In this document: piece after piece, positions 33,801-44,400 of the stretch
Layout: each line of letters starts with the position of its first letter
Numbering within the stretch: position 1 is the stretch's first letter
Assembly (NCBI GenBank): GCA_948146395.1
Contig: OX411554.1
Location: forward strand, 43,165,869 to 43,229,868
Length of the DNA: 64,000 nucleotides
Origin: Fragum whitleyi
Taxonomy: Eukaryota; Mollusca; Bivalvia; Cardiida; Cardiidae
Reading direction: 5' to 3'
The notes under the pieces: generated by a model
Told to the model about the DNA's origin: nothing
Databases searched by the model: none
What the model saw: only the letters and a program-made list of their open reading frames with translations
Position numbers and translations under genes: made by a program

Positions 33801-36800
33801 TCTGCCAAGCAAAATGCACAATTTTGTTACATACAAATCCGCCTTATAGACATCCGGGGTCTGTTGTAGTTTACGGAAATAGCCGAGTGATGTTCCGAAT
33901 GCCCAGGGGCGATCTCATAATTCGTCCCGTCTTTCGACGGGCGTATAAAAAAGTTAAAATAGCATTTGACTTTTCAATGGTCCTCCCTCTAACAATTTAT
34001 CAACTGCCCACAATGGTTAATTGTGTATAAAACGACAAATTTTCAGCTTCAACTGGACATGCATTAACTAAAAACAGTGTTTCCTTGTAGACAACCAGTT
34101 CTAGATACGATCATGTATCCCTCCTTTGATAATGTGACGTGGGATGCACTTAAGAAATAGAATAATCGTTTGTTGTTCGAGTAAAATCGACTGTGATTTC
34201 TTTTGTGAACAATAAAAGCCCCGCCACTGGTGAAATATAGCCTTTCTTGTTCCCATAAAGAAATATAAATCGATATAACACTGAAAAAAATCTATCACGT
34301 ATTTATGGAGATGGAATTTTTACTGTTGACAACATGTTAATATCAATCTCGAAAATATAGCGCTAGTTCAATTCTAAAATAGATCACGGTAAAAAGCACA
34401 TGTGCTCTTTTAAATAAAACAAAGGTACAGATAAGAGGGGGTAAAGCCAGTCTAAAATCTTTATTTCTGAATGAAATCCTATGTTGTGGGCACTCGTTTG
34501 AATCGTCTTGACGAGACGATTCAAATGAGTACCCACTGCATAGGTTTTGTGCGAGTATAATTGAATTGATTTTATTTGAAATCCAATCTGTAGCTGTGTA
34601 AAATATCGCGAAATAAGTGCTCATATTATTTTAAAACAACACTGGTGGATAAGGGTTCTTGTTCCATTTAAAAAAGGACGAATAAAAAGTGCTTGTACCA
34701 TTTTCACATAGTTGGCTAAAGAGATTGTAGAACCATTTTAAAATAAAGCGCGAAAAGAGATCTTGAACCATTTTTCAATAGACCGAAAAACCCCGACATT
34801 TTGTGAAGGATAAGTCAATATCAATGAAACAACACGTATATTCAGATTTTTTTATTCAAAAAGGGAGAGAAAAGCAAACAACATCCCTTAAATCTATAGA
34901 AAATCAATCAAAGAATCGAAATAAAGGCATAGCACAATAAAAAACAACTGGAATTATTTACAAATAACATGTAACATTAATCATTAAAATATTTACACTG
35001 TACAAAACCACATGTGACAAATGGACCGTGCTCAAGAATTTCGAAGGAATCTTAACATTTTCACTTCAGAATATTAAGTTATAGGATATGAAGAGAGTAG
35101 TATGAATTTTATGGAGCAATGAAACTAAAAACCTAATCACACTAAGGTATGAATCCACTTCACGTATTCATACAGCGGGGTTACGTTTTTAGTTCATTCC
35201 TCCATGAAATTCATAAATGTTGTCTTCATCTATTAATAACACAATATTGACCTTTAATTTTTCTCTAAATTGTGTGCTTATTTTGGGTCAAATTTGGTGG
35301 ACTATATGAGATCACGCGCCCTTTCCTGCTTTCAGAGTTTAATACGTCCTCGAAAGGTTTAAGAAATAGTACTCGCTTTTCAAACACATTTGAGAGCAAA
35401 GATTGGAACTATTTTCTGACGCTCGTGAACTTTGAATAACTCTGAACACCAAACTTCTTTCAAAATTCTCCCCCCCCCCCCAAAAAAAAAAGAACGAACG
35501 AACGTTCGTGTGACGCGTCATATACGTATTTTTGTGACTTTAAACGAAGTTAAAGAAATACATGTAGTATCTCCACTATAGAAATCGTCGAATGGAAACA
35601 AATTTGATTTGACTCAAATCGATACCGTTTGGCATAGGTTGAACAAACTGAATAATTGATAAAAAAAAAAATTAGCCTATATGACTTCGTTTCTTTTCGA
35701 TTCAGCCAAATAGTGCTATCCGAAAAATTACGTGGGTTAATGTAGGATTAGTAAAAAGAAAAAAGCAAAATGAAACGAACAAACTTTCAGATTTCACACT
35801 TAATGGTATAAATTCGTATTATCTAAGGGTGTTTTACTGAACTATGAAAATTTTTGATATATTTTATAAAATTGTCATTATCATTTATATCATTGTTATT
35901 GTCACTGGAATGGAATGAAAAACAGACCGATATAAGTTTTGATAACGAGTACAATATCCAATTGATTGACAGAAATAAATTTTCAATATTCTATATTACC
36001 CAGACGCTGTCGATACATTATAATATTGGCAATAAATAATAATTGAGCCAATGCGTGACATTTCCCACAATGTCAAGAGAGGGCAAAGCAAAACACCTGG
36101 TCAGCCCGTGCAAACGTCCAGGCTGCTCAATTTAAGTTCCTATCTCACACATGAAATTGTTGGAAATCTAACGCACATGCTCGGTTACAGTGTTAATGTC
36201 GGTGTAAAGGCTATATAAAAGATTAAAAAATATTGAGTCAGTATTATTATAAGTAATAATTAATCGTGAAAAAAAATGCCACGATGCAGTATTCTTTACT
36301 TGCATGCACTATGTTCGAACTTTAAAACTAATATGAATTTTAATATATTAAAAGCATTTTATTAAACCCAAATACAATTGCTAATATATCATTTTAACGA
36401 AACCGTTATTACTTTTCAGTATAAGTTACACAAGTCCTATTCTCGCATATTCGACAAAAATAGACTTGATCATTTTTGATAATTTATACATTTACGAAAG
36501 TGCCGAACTTGATTATGCATTTTTATGATTGAACACTTTGTTTTAGAAATGATGAAATTGGATTGAATAATTTGAACACTTTACTACGCTTTATGAATCA
36601 ACATTCAAAACACAAATAGGCTACAATAAGATGATTGGGACATTTACGAACGTTATTAAACTACGACCAAACCATCGATGTGTTATCGTAAAACACTCAT
36701 AGAAGTGTTAAAGGAAGAATGTTCGAAAAAAAAATGAAAAATATGTATTTTTTTCAGTGGACGACCGCAGGTCTATACTCCAGTTTTTCAAGCTGTAGAT

Positions 36801-38982
36801 AGAATGTTTTGGCAACCCATTTAGTTTATATTTCAAATGGCGAGAACATTTTCCCAGAAAGGTACCTTTACAAAAATTGATTAGATCAAAAACAGGTCAT
36901 TCAGGAATGATATTTCTTAGAAAAAATGTAAAGTAAGAAACCTATTAAGCCCGAGTGAAAATTACGACCATGTTCAGACTGTTATCAGACTATGTTTTTC
37001 CTGCAGTCTAACATTATCGATAGTATGTGTGACCCGTCACGCAAAAAGGACCATCTGGGACCTCTGTATAATGTCTTTTTGAAAAAGAGATTGGGTCCAG
37101 CATTGGTCAACAAGAGCTCACATTTCAAAAATTCTTTCACTGGAAGGTAGATTGAACATTCTAGAATCAGAAAATAAGCACATTGCGAAAAGTTTCTACC
37201 CTAGTCAGCCTGCGCAAACTGCGTAGTCTGGCTACGGTCGACACTTTACGCTCTACCTAGATGGTCTCTTTTCTCGTGACAGGTCACAGTTGGAATTCCC
37301 AAACATATACCTATTTCATTCACAGGTAACCCAGTGTCGCTACATTCCGTAAACCACATTTATCGACCCTGGGACAACTTGTTAGCGTTTTCTCGTTCTC
37401 ATGAATTACCCATGAAGCATTTTGATTAGTGATCTCGATTTTTCTAAGAAAATTTTAATTTATTTTTAGTCTGCAATACACACCATTTATTTCTATTTTA
37501 AAAGTATTCGATTTAAAATTGCCATATCGAAGTTTCTTTTTTTTTTTTGACAAACATGAATACTACGTCGTAGTGCATCGGACACATATTTTCGCTAGCC
37601 TATTTTCAGCATGCTTGACATTTTTTCCGAGCTCTTAATGATTTATTATAAAAACATATCCACAAAATCTAGTTTTTTATTGGTATCTCGAACCACTGGA
37701 ACAACGCTGTATTTTTTTTAAAAAAAGATTGTCACATATTCAATCTAAATTTGCGAAGACCACACAGCCTTGCTATATGACATCGATTTTAACCCCTGAA
37801 ACTTCCAGATAATTGTTAGCAACAGCAACATCCTATTCAACTTCTGTTTGAAAGAGAAGCATAACGTCATGGTCGTATTGATTGGCTAATCAAGGTAAAA
37901 AACAATTATTTTAAATATTCACAGAAACGACGTTTCGCTAGTGTATTGTCCCAGGGGAAATGAATGGAGAGTAACGTAATTCTTTATACATTGGTTCCGA
38001 CGATTTCTTTATTTTCAAAAATAGAGAAAATGAATTGCCACCATCTTCATTTGGTATACGGATATTTACAACATACCCCTTCTGTTATATAAGTTATAGA
38101 AGGGGGATTTGCAGGGTACATGAAAGGAAATTCTTTTTACAGTATCCATATTTTGTCCTACGAAAGAATAAGAGTGGAAATAGACGAAAAAAGGACAATG
38201 CAATGGATTTGTTTTTGTTTTTAAAAGACAGTTTTGCTTGTTCTTCTAAACAATCTACGAAATTATTTTTCAAAGTTAGGTAGAAGTAACCCTTTGCATC
38301 CGTTTGTAATTAATTAGATTTATGTTTAGAGGATATTGAATAACTGGTCATTGAATACCGAATTTATCAAATGGGTCTTCTAAAAATAGATATAAACGAG
38401 GCTGACACAATTTTGATATTCTATTTATAAAATGACCATTTTATGTTTTGCAATAAATCGACGAAATTAAAGAAATTTTTCGATCCAGGTTATTCCACAA
38501 AACATATAACGTCCTTTCCGAAATGACGTCAGCAAATGCATAATGACGACAGTTTCACAACGAAAATATAACGTTTCTTTACGTTCTCAGCCCATTTGCA
38601 TAGTAATTCCACTAGTGAAATAATACTCGTATAATATCAAAAATATTCACTAGGGTTATTTCACTATATCATAATAAAAAAAAATCTGCTAATAAAAGAC
38701 ACGATATTTATAATATTGTGTTTAGCGACACATTGAAATTTATTTCATGCATTTCGTGGCGGATGGTACACATACTATTGTCTTCTGTCTGCTGTCACAT
38801 TGATGTAAGATCAAAACATTAGTGAGCTTTTTTTAAACTTTAGATATGACTTTGACAATATGACAACAACCTTTATTGCAGCAGCCTTAGCCATTGCTAT
38901 GATCAAGATTGTAGCTGAGAAAAAACTTCCAAAACCAAACACATGTAAAGGGTTTAGGTTACATTATATAAGCTTGAAATGA
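30556..38982 (+). CDS. Tentative secreted or membrane protein, three phase-compatible exons, N-terminus missing
   Basis: Three plus-strand exons join in one frame: 30556-30860 (donor TTTAA|GTAAGT, phase 2), 38025-38279 (acceptor AAAAATAG, donor GTTAG|GTAGAA, phase 2) and 38844-38982 (acceptor TTTTTTAAACTTTAG, TGA stop). Exon 1 encodes a KLEKK-led hydrophobic run (CILRVLALFVMNISCW) like a signal peptide, then NNT, NGT and NFS sequons and CLYTYTFIQRS. Exon 2 has PPSSFGIRIFTTYPF and a basic tract. Exon 3 has TTFIAAALAIAMIKIVAEKK, a possible membrane helix, and stops after HYISLK. AATAAA repeats follow at 39311. No start codon fits exon 1, so either an upstream exon is missing or GTG/ATG sites inside are misleading. 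The exon 2 donor is weak. I do not recognise the family. Confidence 0.35.
31015..31285. mobile_element. Family I MITE
   Basis: Inverted termini AATGAGCCTGAACGTGACAT then TTCCAACAATTT and the reverse; internal palindrome around GTCAGACTGTGCGGATGCAC. Other copies: 36047-36193, 50018-50220, 57463-57912. Confidence 0.72.
31784..32026 (-). other. Ambiguous open segment, both strands protein-like
   Basis: The minus strand is open for 80 codons (FRQNDSKVAFALSHLKYKFE, then MWKSPFYYARAK). The plus strand over the same bases reads KGLFHIDNSVEDKDIRPRCT. No good splice borders are visible. It is recorded because it sits inside the span of the tentative plus-strand gene. Confidence 0.15.
32245..32475 (+). 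repeat. Interspersed repeat with TCATTCCTA palindrome, copy 1
   Basis: TTCAATATCGTTTGTTATTC, ATTCCTATGAAAGCACGTGC, AAATAGCAGGGGTCAGATTC; about 85% like 56795-56925. It ends with CTCCTCCCCGCATCAGACC, similar to 14012-14099. Confidence 0.6.
32671..32740. promoter_or_regulatory. E-box, CRE and GC box cluster
   Basis: CACGTG at 32671-32676, TGACGTCA at 32684-32691 and GGGCGG at 32735-32740 sit within 70 bp. The composition is promoter-like. It sits between exons 1 and 2 of the tentative plus-strand gene, so it might serve an internal start or be coincidental. Confidence 0.25.
33177..33418. mobile_element. Family N MITE, copy 2
   Basis: Same order as 4477-4700, with the hairpin CATTGGAATCG...AAGACGATTCCAATGAG. 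Confidence 0.65.
33671..33726. repeat. 56-bp hairpin
   Basis: TGAAAAATCTTAATTTTTGA.../...TCAAAAATTAAGGTTTTTCA with a 4-base loop; arms 26 bp with one mismatch. Confidence 0.75.
34345..34610 (-). mobile_element. Hairpin MITE pair, copy 1 (inverted to 51528-51790)
   Basis: Central hairpin 34478-34543 with TTTGAATCGTCT/AGACGATTCAAA and CCTATG/CATAGG at the base. On the minus strand it shares TTTACCCCCTCTTATCTG and flanking sequence with 51.5-51.8 kb. Confidence 0.7.
35088..35225. mobile_element. Family S foldback MITE, copy 2
   Basis: ATGAAGAGAGTAG ... GTTGTCTTCAT borders, with ATGAAACTAAAAACCTAATC and ATTCATACAGCGGGGTTACG inside; the arms pair over about 60 bp with bulges. Confidence 0.6.
36047..36193. 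mobile_element. Family I MITE, short copy
   Basis: TTGAGCCAATGCGTGACATT ... AAATTGTTGGAAATCTAACG then CACATGCTC. The interior is partly deleted relative to the copy at 31.0 kb. Confidence 0.6.
38328..38560 (+). mobile_element. Family K MITE carrying CRE sites
   Basis: ACCGAATTTATCAAATG, then AAACGAGGCTG, TATTCTATTTATAAAATGAC and TGACGTCA at 38524-38531. Homologous and inverted to 52480-52800. It lies directly after exon 2 of the tentative plus-strand gene, whose splice site is in or beside it. Confidence 0.6.
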
Positions 38983-39240
38983 CTGGATCCACTTTTTATT
39001 GTGGTAGAATACTTCGGCACGGTGTTAACAGTCTCAGTAAGTAAACCCTGGGAGATATCAAAAGCATGCCAGGCTTTGTGGTACCGCTTAAAAAACATTC
39101 TTTCTTTCTTCTGTTTTGGAGCACAGCAAGTTGTCAGGTGCTTAGAAGGGTAAACCGAAATGAAATTATTAAAACAGATTAATGTACCTGCGGTGCTAAC
39201 TATCCGTGTACCAAATGACAAGTTAAGACTTCAAAACCTA
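38983..39240. other. Ambiguous open segment after the tentative plus-strand gene
   Basis: The plus strand reads PLFIVVEYFGTVLTVS up to a GTAAGT at 39036. The minus strand is open for 85 codons (SFGTRIVSTAG, then CCAPKQKKERMFFKRYHKAW). Either could be an exon; neither has a confirmed partner. SFGTRI on the minus strand echoes SFGIRI at 38045 on the plus strand. Confidence 0.15.
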
Positions 39241-39329
39241 CTTTGAAATTAAACCACCATTTCATCACCCAGATTCTTAAACAGTGTATCACAGAAACTG
39301 CCTTTGAAGAATAAATAAATAAATAGTCG

Positions 39330-41142
39330 GTTAATCATTACAAATATATACACACATAGATGCTATTTAGCATTCAAATGACAACCGAACTAAAATTTTC
39401 CATTAATATTTTCATTGAGATAATTTCCAAATTGTCATGATATATGATAAAGGAGTATGGAATTACACTAACTAATAAATTTGGCCTGGTCATTTTAAGA
39501 TTTAAAAAAAGACTTTACTAGGTTAATCGAAAGCTCAATTTTAAACAGAGAAGGTGAAATAAAATTACCAATTCAATCTCTTCATTCTGGAAAATTTCAT
39601 AGAGGTTCCTGATCGTAAAAAAATACCCAAAACATACGGTGTAATGGACGAGTGATGCAATTCTTCATTTTAATTTCGAAACTATTTTCTCCAGCTACGA
39701 CTTTTCTTACACTGAGGACACTAAAACAGTTTCAAACTTTTGAAATGGTGTCTCATTTTGCACGCTAGCAAACGTTTTCTAGTTGAAAGCAGTGCAGATC
39801 TCTTTTCAGGGCGCAGTATCGATAGTGACTCGACGCCATTTTCTTATATGGCAGGTGAAGAAAGAGAGCAAATGAATTTGAACACTAAAATACCACCCAT
39901 GTTATGTTTAATGACCCTATGAGAAGAAACCACCTTTGATACATTTTTATGATAAAAATGAGATAAGTTATTAATGGTGATCGTAAAATGCTGAGGTGTG
40001 GAAATGATAGTTATATCTACTTTTTTTTAAAAAAAAATGATACAATTTAGAATAATGAACGAAAAATAAATGCAATAATTACACGATGTAAAGTCTGTAT
40101 ATATTATTAAATTAGCACTATATGACATATCCATACGGATGCATTCTATTTAGAATCGCGCTTGCTTAAAATGTCTTTTCATTTCAAGTTCTTGTTATAA
40201 ATATACGTCCACCGAATATCCCTAATAAGTCTTGAAACTCTCTCGATTTGATCAACTATTTCCCATCTTTGTCACTATAACGGGTCATTAGTATAACTGC
40301 CAATTTTTCGAACTACTTATGATTCACATATTGTTTGGACCATATAGTCAACTCTCTTTAATTCACACTTTGTGTCCGGCACTTTAGAACTATCTGTAGT
40401 TATCTTTCTTTCTTTACCACAGTCATAACACCTATAGTTCTCACTTTATCTGGGTTTAGATTGAAAAAAACACATCCGCTCTCTGTACATGCCATAGTCT
40501 ATCCACCGATAGTTCGCACTTTGTTTTGACTACGTCGAAGTATATATTTTAGTTCAAAGGTTGTCTCGACCACGGTCAAACTACTCACAATCACGAAGTT
40601 TATTGTTCAAACTTTGATATGTATGGCTATTTTGTTCACATAGATTAATAACTTATATCACAGATTATTTTGTACACGTACGAGCATTTATCACAGCATT
40701 CACTTATAAATATGGACAATTAAAACACGTCGAAAACAAATCATGAGACAATGAGAGTCCGTAACAGAATTTTAACAAAACGCTGACATATATGTACATT
40801 GTTAAAGGGGAGTTCAACACTTTTCCTTTACTTGAAAGCCTCTTACTTCTTTAATATATCATCTGGGGTTGGGAAGATTTAACTCAAGTTCGTAACCACT
40901 CGGGGTGTCAAAATTGAAAGTAGCCCTGGAGTGGTAATCATTTTTATCAAGATAAACATCCGCCCTGTAAAAGCTCAACACCAATAGATTTTGAAATTTC
41001 ATGTGCACTTCACGAAATTTGACAGACTACTATGTTTAGTGAGATTTCCCAATCCTAAATAGAATAGCCCGGTAATATATCTAATTTCCTTTGATTTACA
41101 CACAACCTTCTGATGAAATTCGTTCAACATCAAGTTCCTTGT
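39330..41142. other. Intergenic DNA and 3' UTR of the TEAD-motif gene
   Basis: The part nearest 41142 is probably 3' UTR (minus-strand AATAAA near 40600). The rest shows no coding signal. Confidence 0.45.
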
Positions 41143-41407
41143 TCATATATTCATGACTAGTTCTGATAACATCTGTGAATAATTTTGTTCAATACTGAGG
41201 GACGGCAGGGTGACGGATTGGTCTCCCTCTCTTAATGTTATGAGTTGTAATGATGAATTTCCGCCATATCCCTGACGTACACTGGACTCGATAGATAACT
41301 GGGGGAACCGCTTTTGTGCTACAGTCGTGTCGATGAGATATGGGTCATCGCTGGTCAACAAGCCCTTAGTGTTCGTCTTCGATGCGGGGTTTAACTTTTT
41401 CGGAGGT
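41143..41407 (-). CDS. TEAD-motif protein coding exon 4 (C-terminus)
   Basis: 265 bp, acceptor TCTGTTTTAG, residues 298-385. It completes RGRPPKK, then KLNPASKTNTK and a Ser/Leu-rich tail ending in SQMLSELVMNI and TGA. I recognise no domain in the tail. The nearest AATAAA on this strand is about 540 nt downstream (near 40.6 kb). Confidence 0.82.
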
Positions 41408-44400
41408 CTAAAACAGAAAACATTTGGTTATGATCCAAGGATAAACAACAACATCAGTTTAAAAAAATAGGGAAAAGAGTTGTCTATGCCATTCCTGACT
41501 CGAAATCAGAACCGACCGAGAGTAGTGTATGACACTAACATCTATTTACTGATTTTGTGGGTGGATTTTGACTACCTTGTGCCAAAGTCTACCAAAAGGG
41601 TCGTGCTGAAAATAAGGTATGTGGGATAGAAACGTAGAATTCAGGCTCTTTTCAAGACTTGAAAGTAAGCATGATTTTTTAAGCATTAACCGTATATATT
41701 AAGTATTTTCAAGACCATTCAATTTTATTCCACTATAGTCGAAAATGCAAAAGATGTAAGCCAAAATGTGTTTGTTATTTTGAGGTTAGTAGCACAGGGG
41801 TAGTTTACACACAAGGAGACTCCCATACTACCTATGTGCCTAGCTTCAAAATACTTACATATCTTTAATAAAAAAAAGCTTACCTTCCTCTTTTAAGATG
41901 TGCAACATTTGAGTTATTAGTGTTGGTCGTAGTACCCGTACTGGTCAGACCTTTCTTGTCCTCCACGTCAGCAAACAGATGTTTTAGAAGAAGATCGGTG
42001 TCGCCAGACACAATGATTTTTCTCTCTGGTTTGACGCCATGTTTCTTGGTTTTATCCTCCGGCGGTGTGATCGGTCGGACATCTGAAAAAATGTTTAAAT
42101 ACAGTCCATCTTAGTTTAACGGCCACTTTCATTGGACGACTATAACTTATGTAGAATTTGCCTTTACATTTTTTCATTTCTTTTTTTTTTTCTTTTATTT
42201 TTCCTGAAAATGTAACGAACGCGACAAGTTCCATTGAAATAAGCCTAATAGTTTCAACGCAGAACATAATTCAAGGAATAGAAGTGCAAGTTTTCTTTTC
42301 AAGTAGTAAAATGACTTGCAACATATGATTATTTTAATAAAAGACACAGGGGAGGCGATCTCAGGGATTAATCCACAAATGGGCTCAAGGAATTGACCAA
42401 TATTGGATAAGGATCCTTGCTTAAATCTTGACCGAATTCCCTTCCTGTATCATTCAAAACACTGCTAGAGGGAACAGAACCTTGAAAAATTTGTTTGAAG
42501 AAGCTTTTAAGAAGCAATTTCTTCTTTTCTCACAATACTTTCTATCCTACATGGGGATTAGAATTTCATTGTTTGAAGAAATATGTTTAAATGTCATTCG
42601 ATTTTTCGCTTACAGGTGATTTTTTTTCAATTTTCTATGTTGAATGGTTACCATACGATTTAAAGTTGTTTATTAATAAACTGTTTATTCAGCACGGAAA
42701 GCCGTCAATCAAAATATCATTTATTATTCATAGAAGCCTCACGATTCTATATACTTCATTGAAAATGCATGGAAACGATATCGAATTACTAGATCTATGC
42801 GTACTTTGTTTATCTCTATAAATGGGCCCGAACTGATGTGGGTGGCATTGGTAGAAATCTAAGTAAGGACGAATGTACAGATTTTTTTGTTTGTTTGTTT
42901 GGGGTTTAATGGTACTTTAAACATTGTTAGTTTACTGTTATATCGCGGGGGTTGGTGTACCTACCCGTGATTTCTTGTCGTTTCGCTCACCAGTAAAACA
43001 ACAACATTTCAATCAAGCCTTCCCACTTAGTTTACATACGCCCCTTATCAGATAAGATATTTTGATTTAAATAAGGGGATATTGAAAACGGTCGCTTAAT
43101 ATAAATGGTCGCTTAATAGACGTGGTCGCTCGAGCAAGATTAACTGTATATTTTATATTGGTCGCCGTCTGAGAGCATAAACATTTAAAAATCCTAGTTA
43201 CGCCTATGTACCTGTCATGTCTTCGTCCTTGGAACAATATGAGAGTGGTGGTAACGATGAGTAGATGGTTCCGGGAGACAGGGCTGTGGGGTTGTTAGGC
43301 TGCTTCCAAAACGACTGGGGTAGAGCTCGAAGTCGCATCGGTAATGGGTCTGAAAATGTACAACAAAATAATAATGAAAAAATCCAGATAAAAATTTCTA
43401 AGGGCCAACTTATTTCTGATCCCGGGCGGGCATTGTTGCCCCGGCTATATCAGAGTACCTCTCAGACAGCGGGCTACCAACTCTAGACTGGTCCAACTAT
43501 CGACTATTAGAATAGCCTAGAATAGGCTATTCTGACAGTTGAAAGTAGGACCAGTCTACATCCGGGTAGGATTCGGGTCAGTAATATGTTGGCCCTTTAA
43601 TTGAAATCATTCATTTTGAAGGTGGCTATTTCTTTATTAGAGTTACATGATCATATTTTTGTTTAAAACTTTGGGTGTTTTAAAGACAAGTCTATTCTGA
43701 ACAAATATTTATTTTTATGAATTATTTTTTATCAACGATGGGCCATTTATGGGGTTGGCTACCTGGTTCGATCCCTGGTCGAAGCAAATACCGGTATTCT
43801 TTCCGACTTTTGCCCCCGACATCCACCGTGATACGACTTAATTACTATAGTTGTTTGTGCTCATGTTAAACTCTATTCAGTCACAAAAAAAGGTTGCAGT
43901 GAAAAACATATTTTAATAGCTGTATTTTGCGATTAGGAATAAAATGACAATGCTGTTTCCTCTTTTGTCAGATGTTTCTTCTACTTTTTGGCAAGACGAA
44001 TGTTTGGTTGTGTGCCTAGTAAATCATATATTAATTTCCTTCTTATGTATGCCATAGTTCGGTTAACAAAGACTTTAAGAAAGTACAAGACGTATTCCTG
44101 CATACAAATTATATTTTAGGAGTTGATTTCACCTTCAATTGGAGCGATTTATCTTGAACGTTTACAGAATGCAAAAATCGTTCACATTGAAAAAAACCCA
44201 CTTCATTTAAATCTATGACTCACAAATTAAGAATCATTTCCTTTCAAACGCACCACTCAAAACGACATAAAACATAATGGAGTATGTACCTTTTGATAAC
44301 CGAATGCCATTTTCTTTTGTAGTAGATAATATATCAAAATGTTTGTGAAAATGACGTTCGTTTACGATGAATTTTAGCCAAAGTTACCGTATTTCCCCAA

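Larger units (their letters stand above)
33730..37999. other. Intron-like DNA of the tentative plus-strand gene
   Basis: Apart from the MITEs listed (34345, 35088, 36047), no splice-bounded coding-like segment. A C-run/A-run and GAACGAACGAACGTTCG tract sit at 35470-35510. Confidence 0.45.

Noticed and set aside
37200..37262. CAGCCTGCGCAAACTGCGTAG palindrome as a separate family
   Set aside because: Similar CAGCCTGCRCA boxes occur in families I and J; too short to classify here.
43765..43775. tRNA/SINE B box GGTTCGATCCC
   Set aside because: No A box at a suitable distance and no cloverleaf could be drawn.
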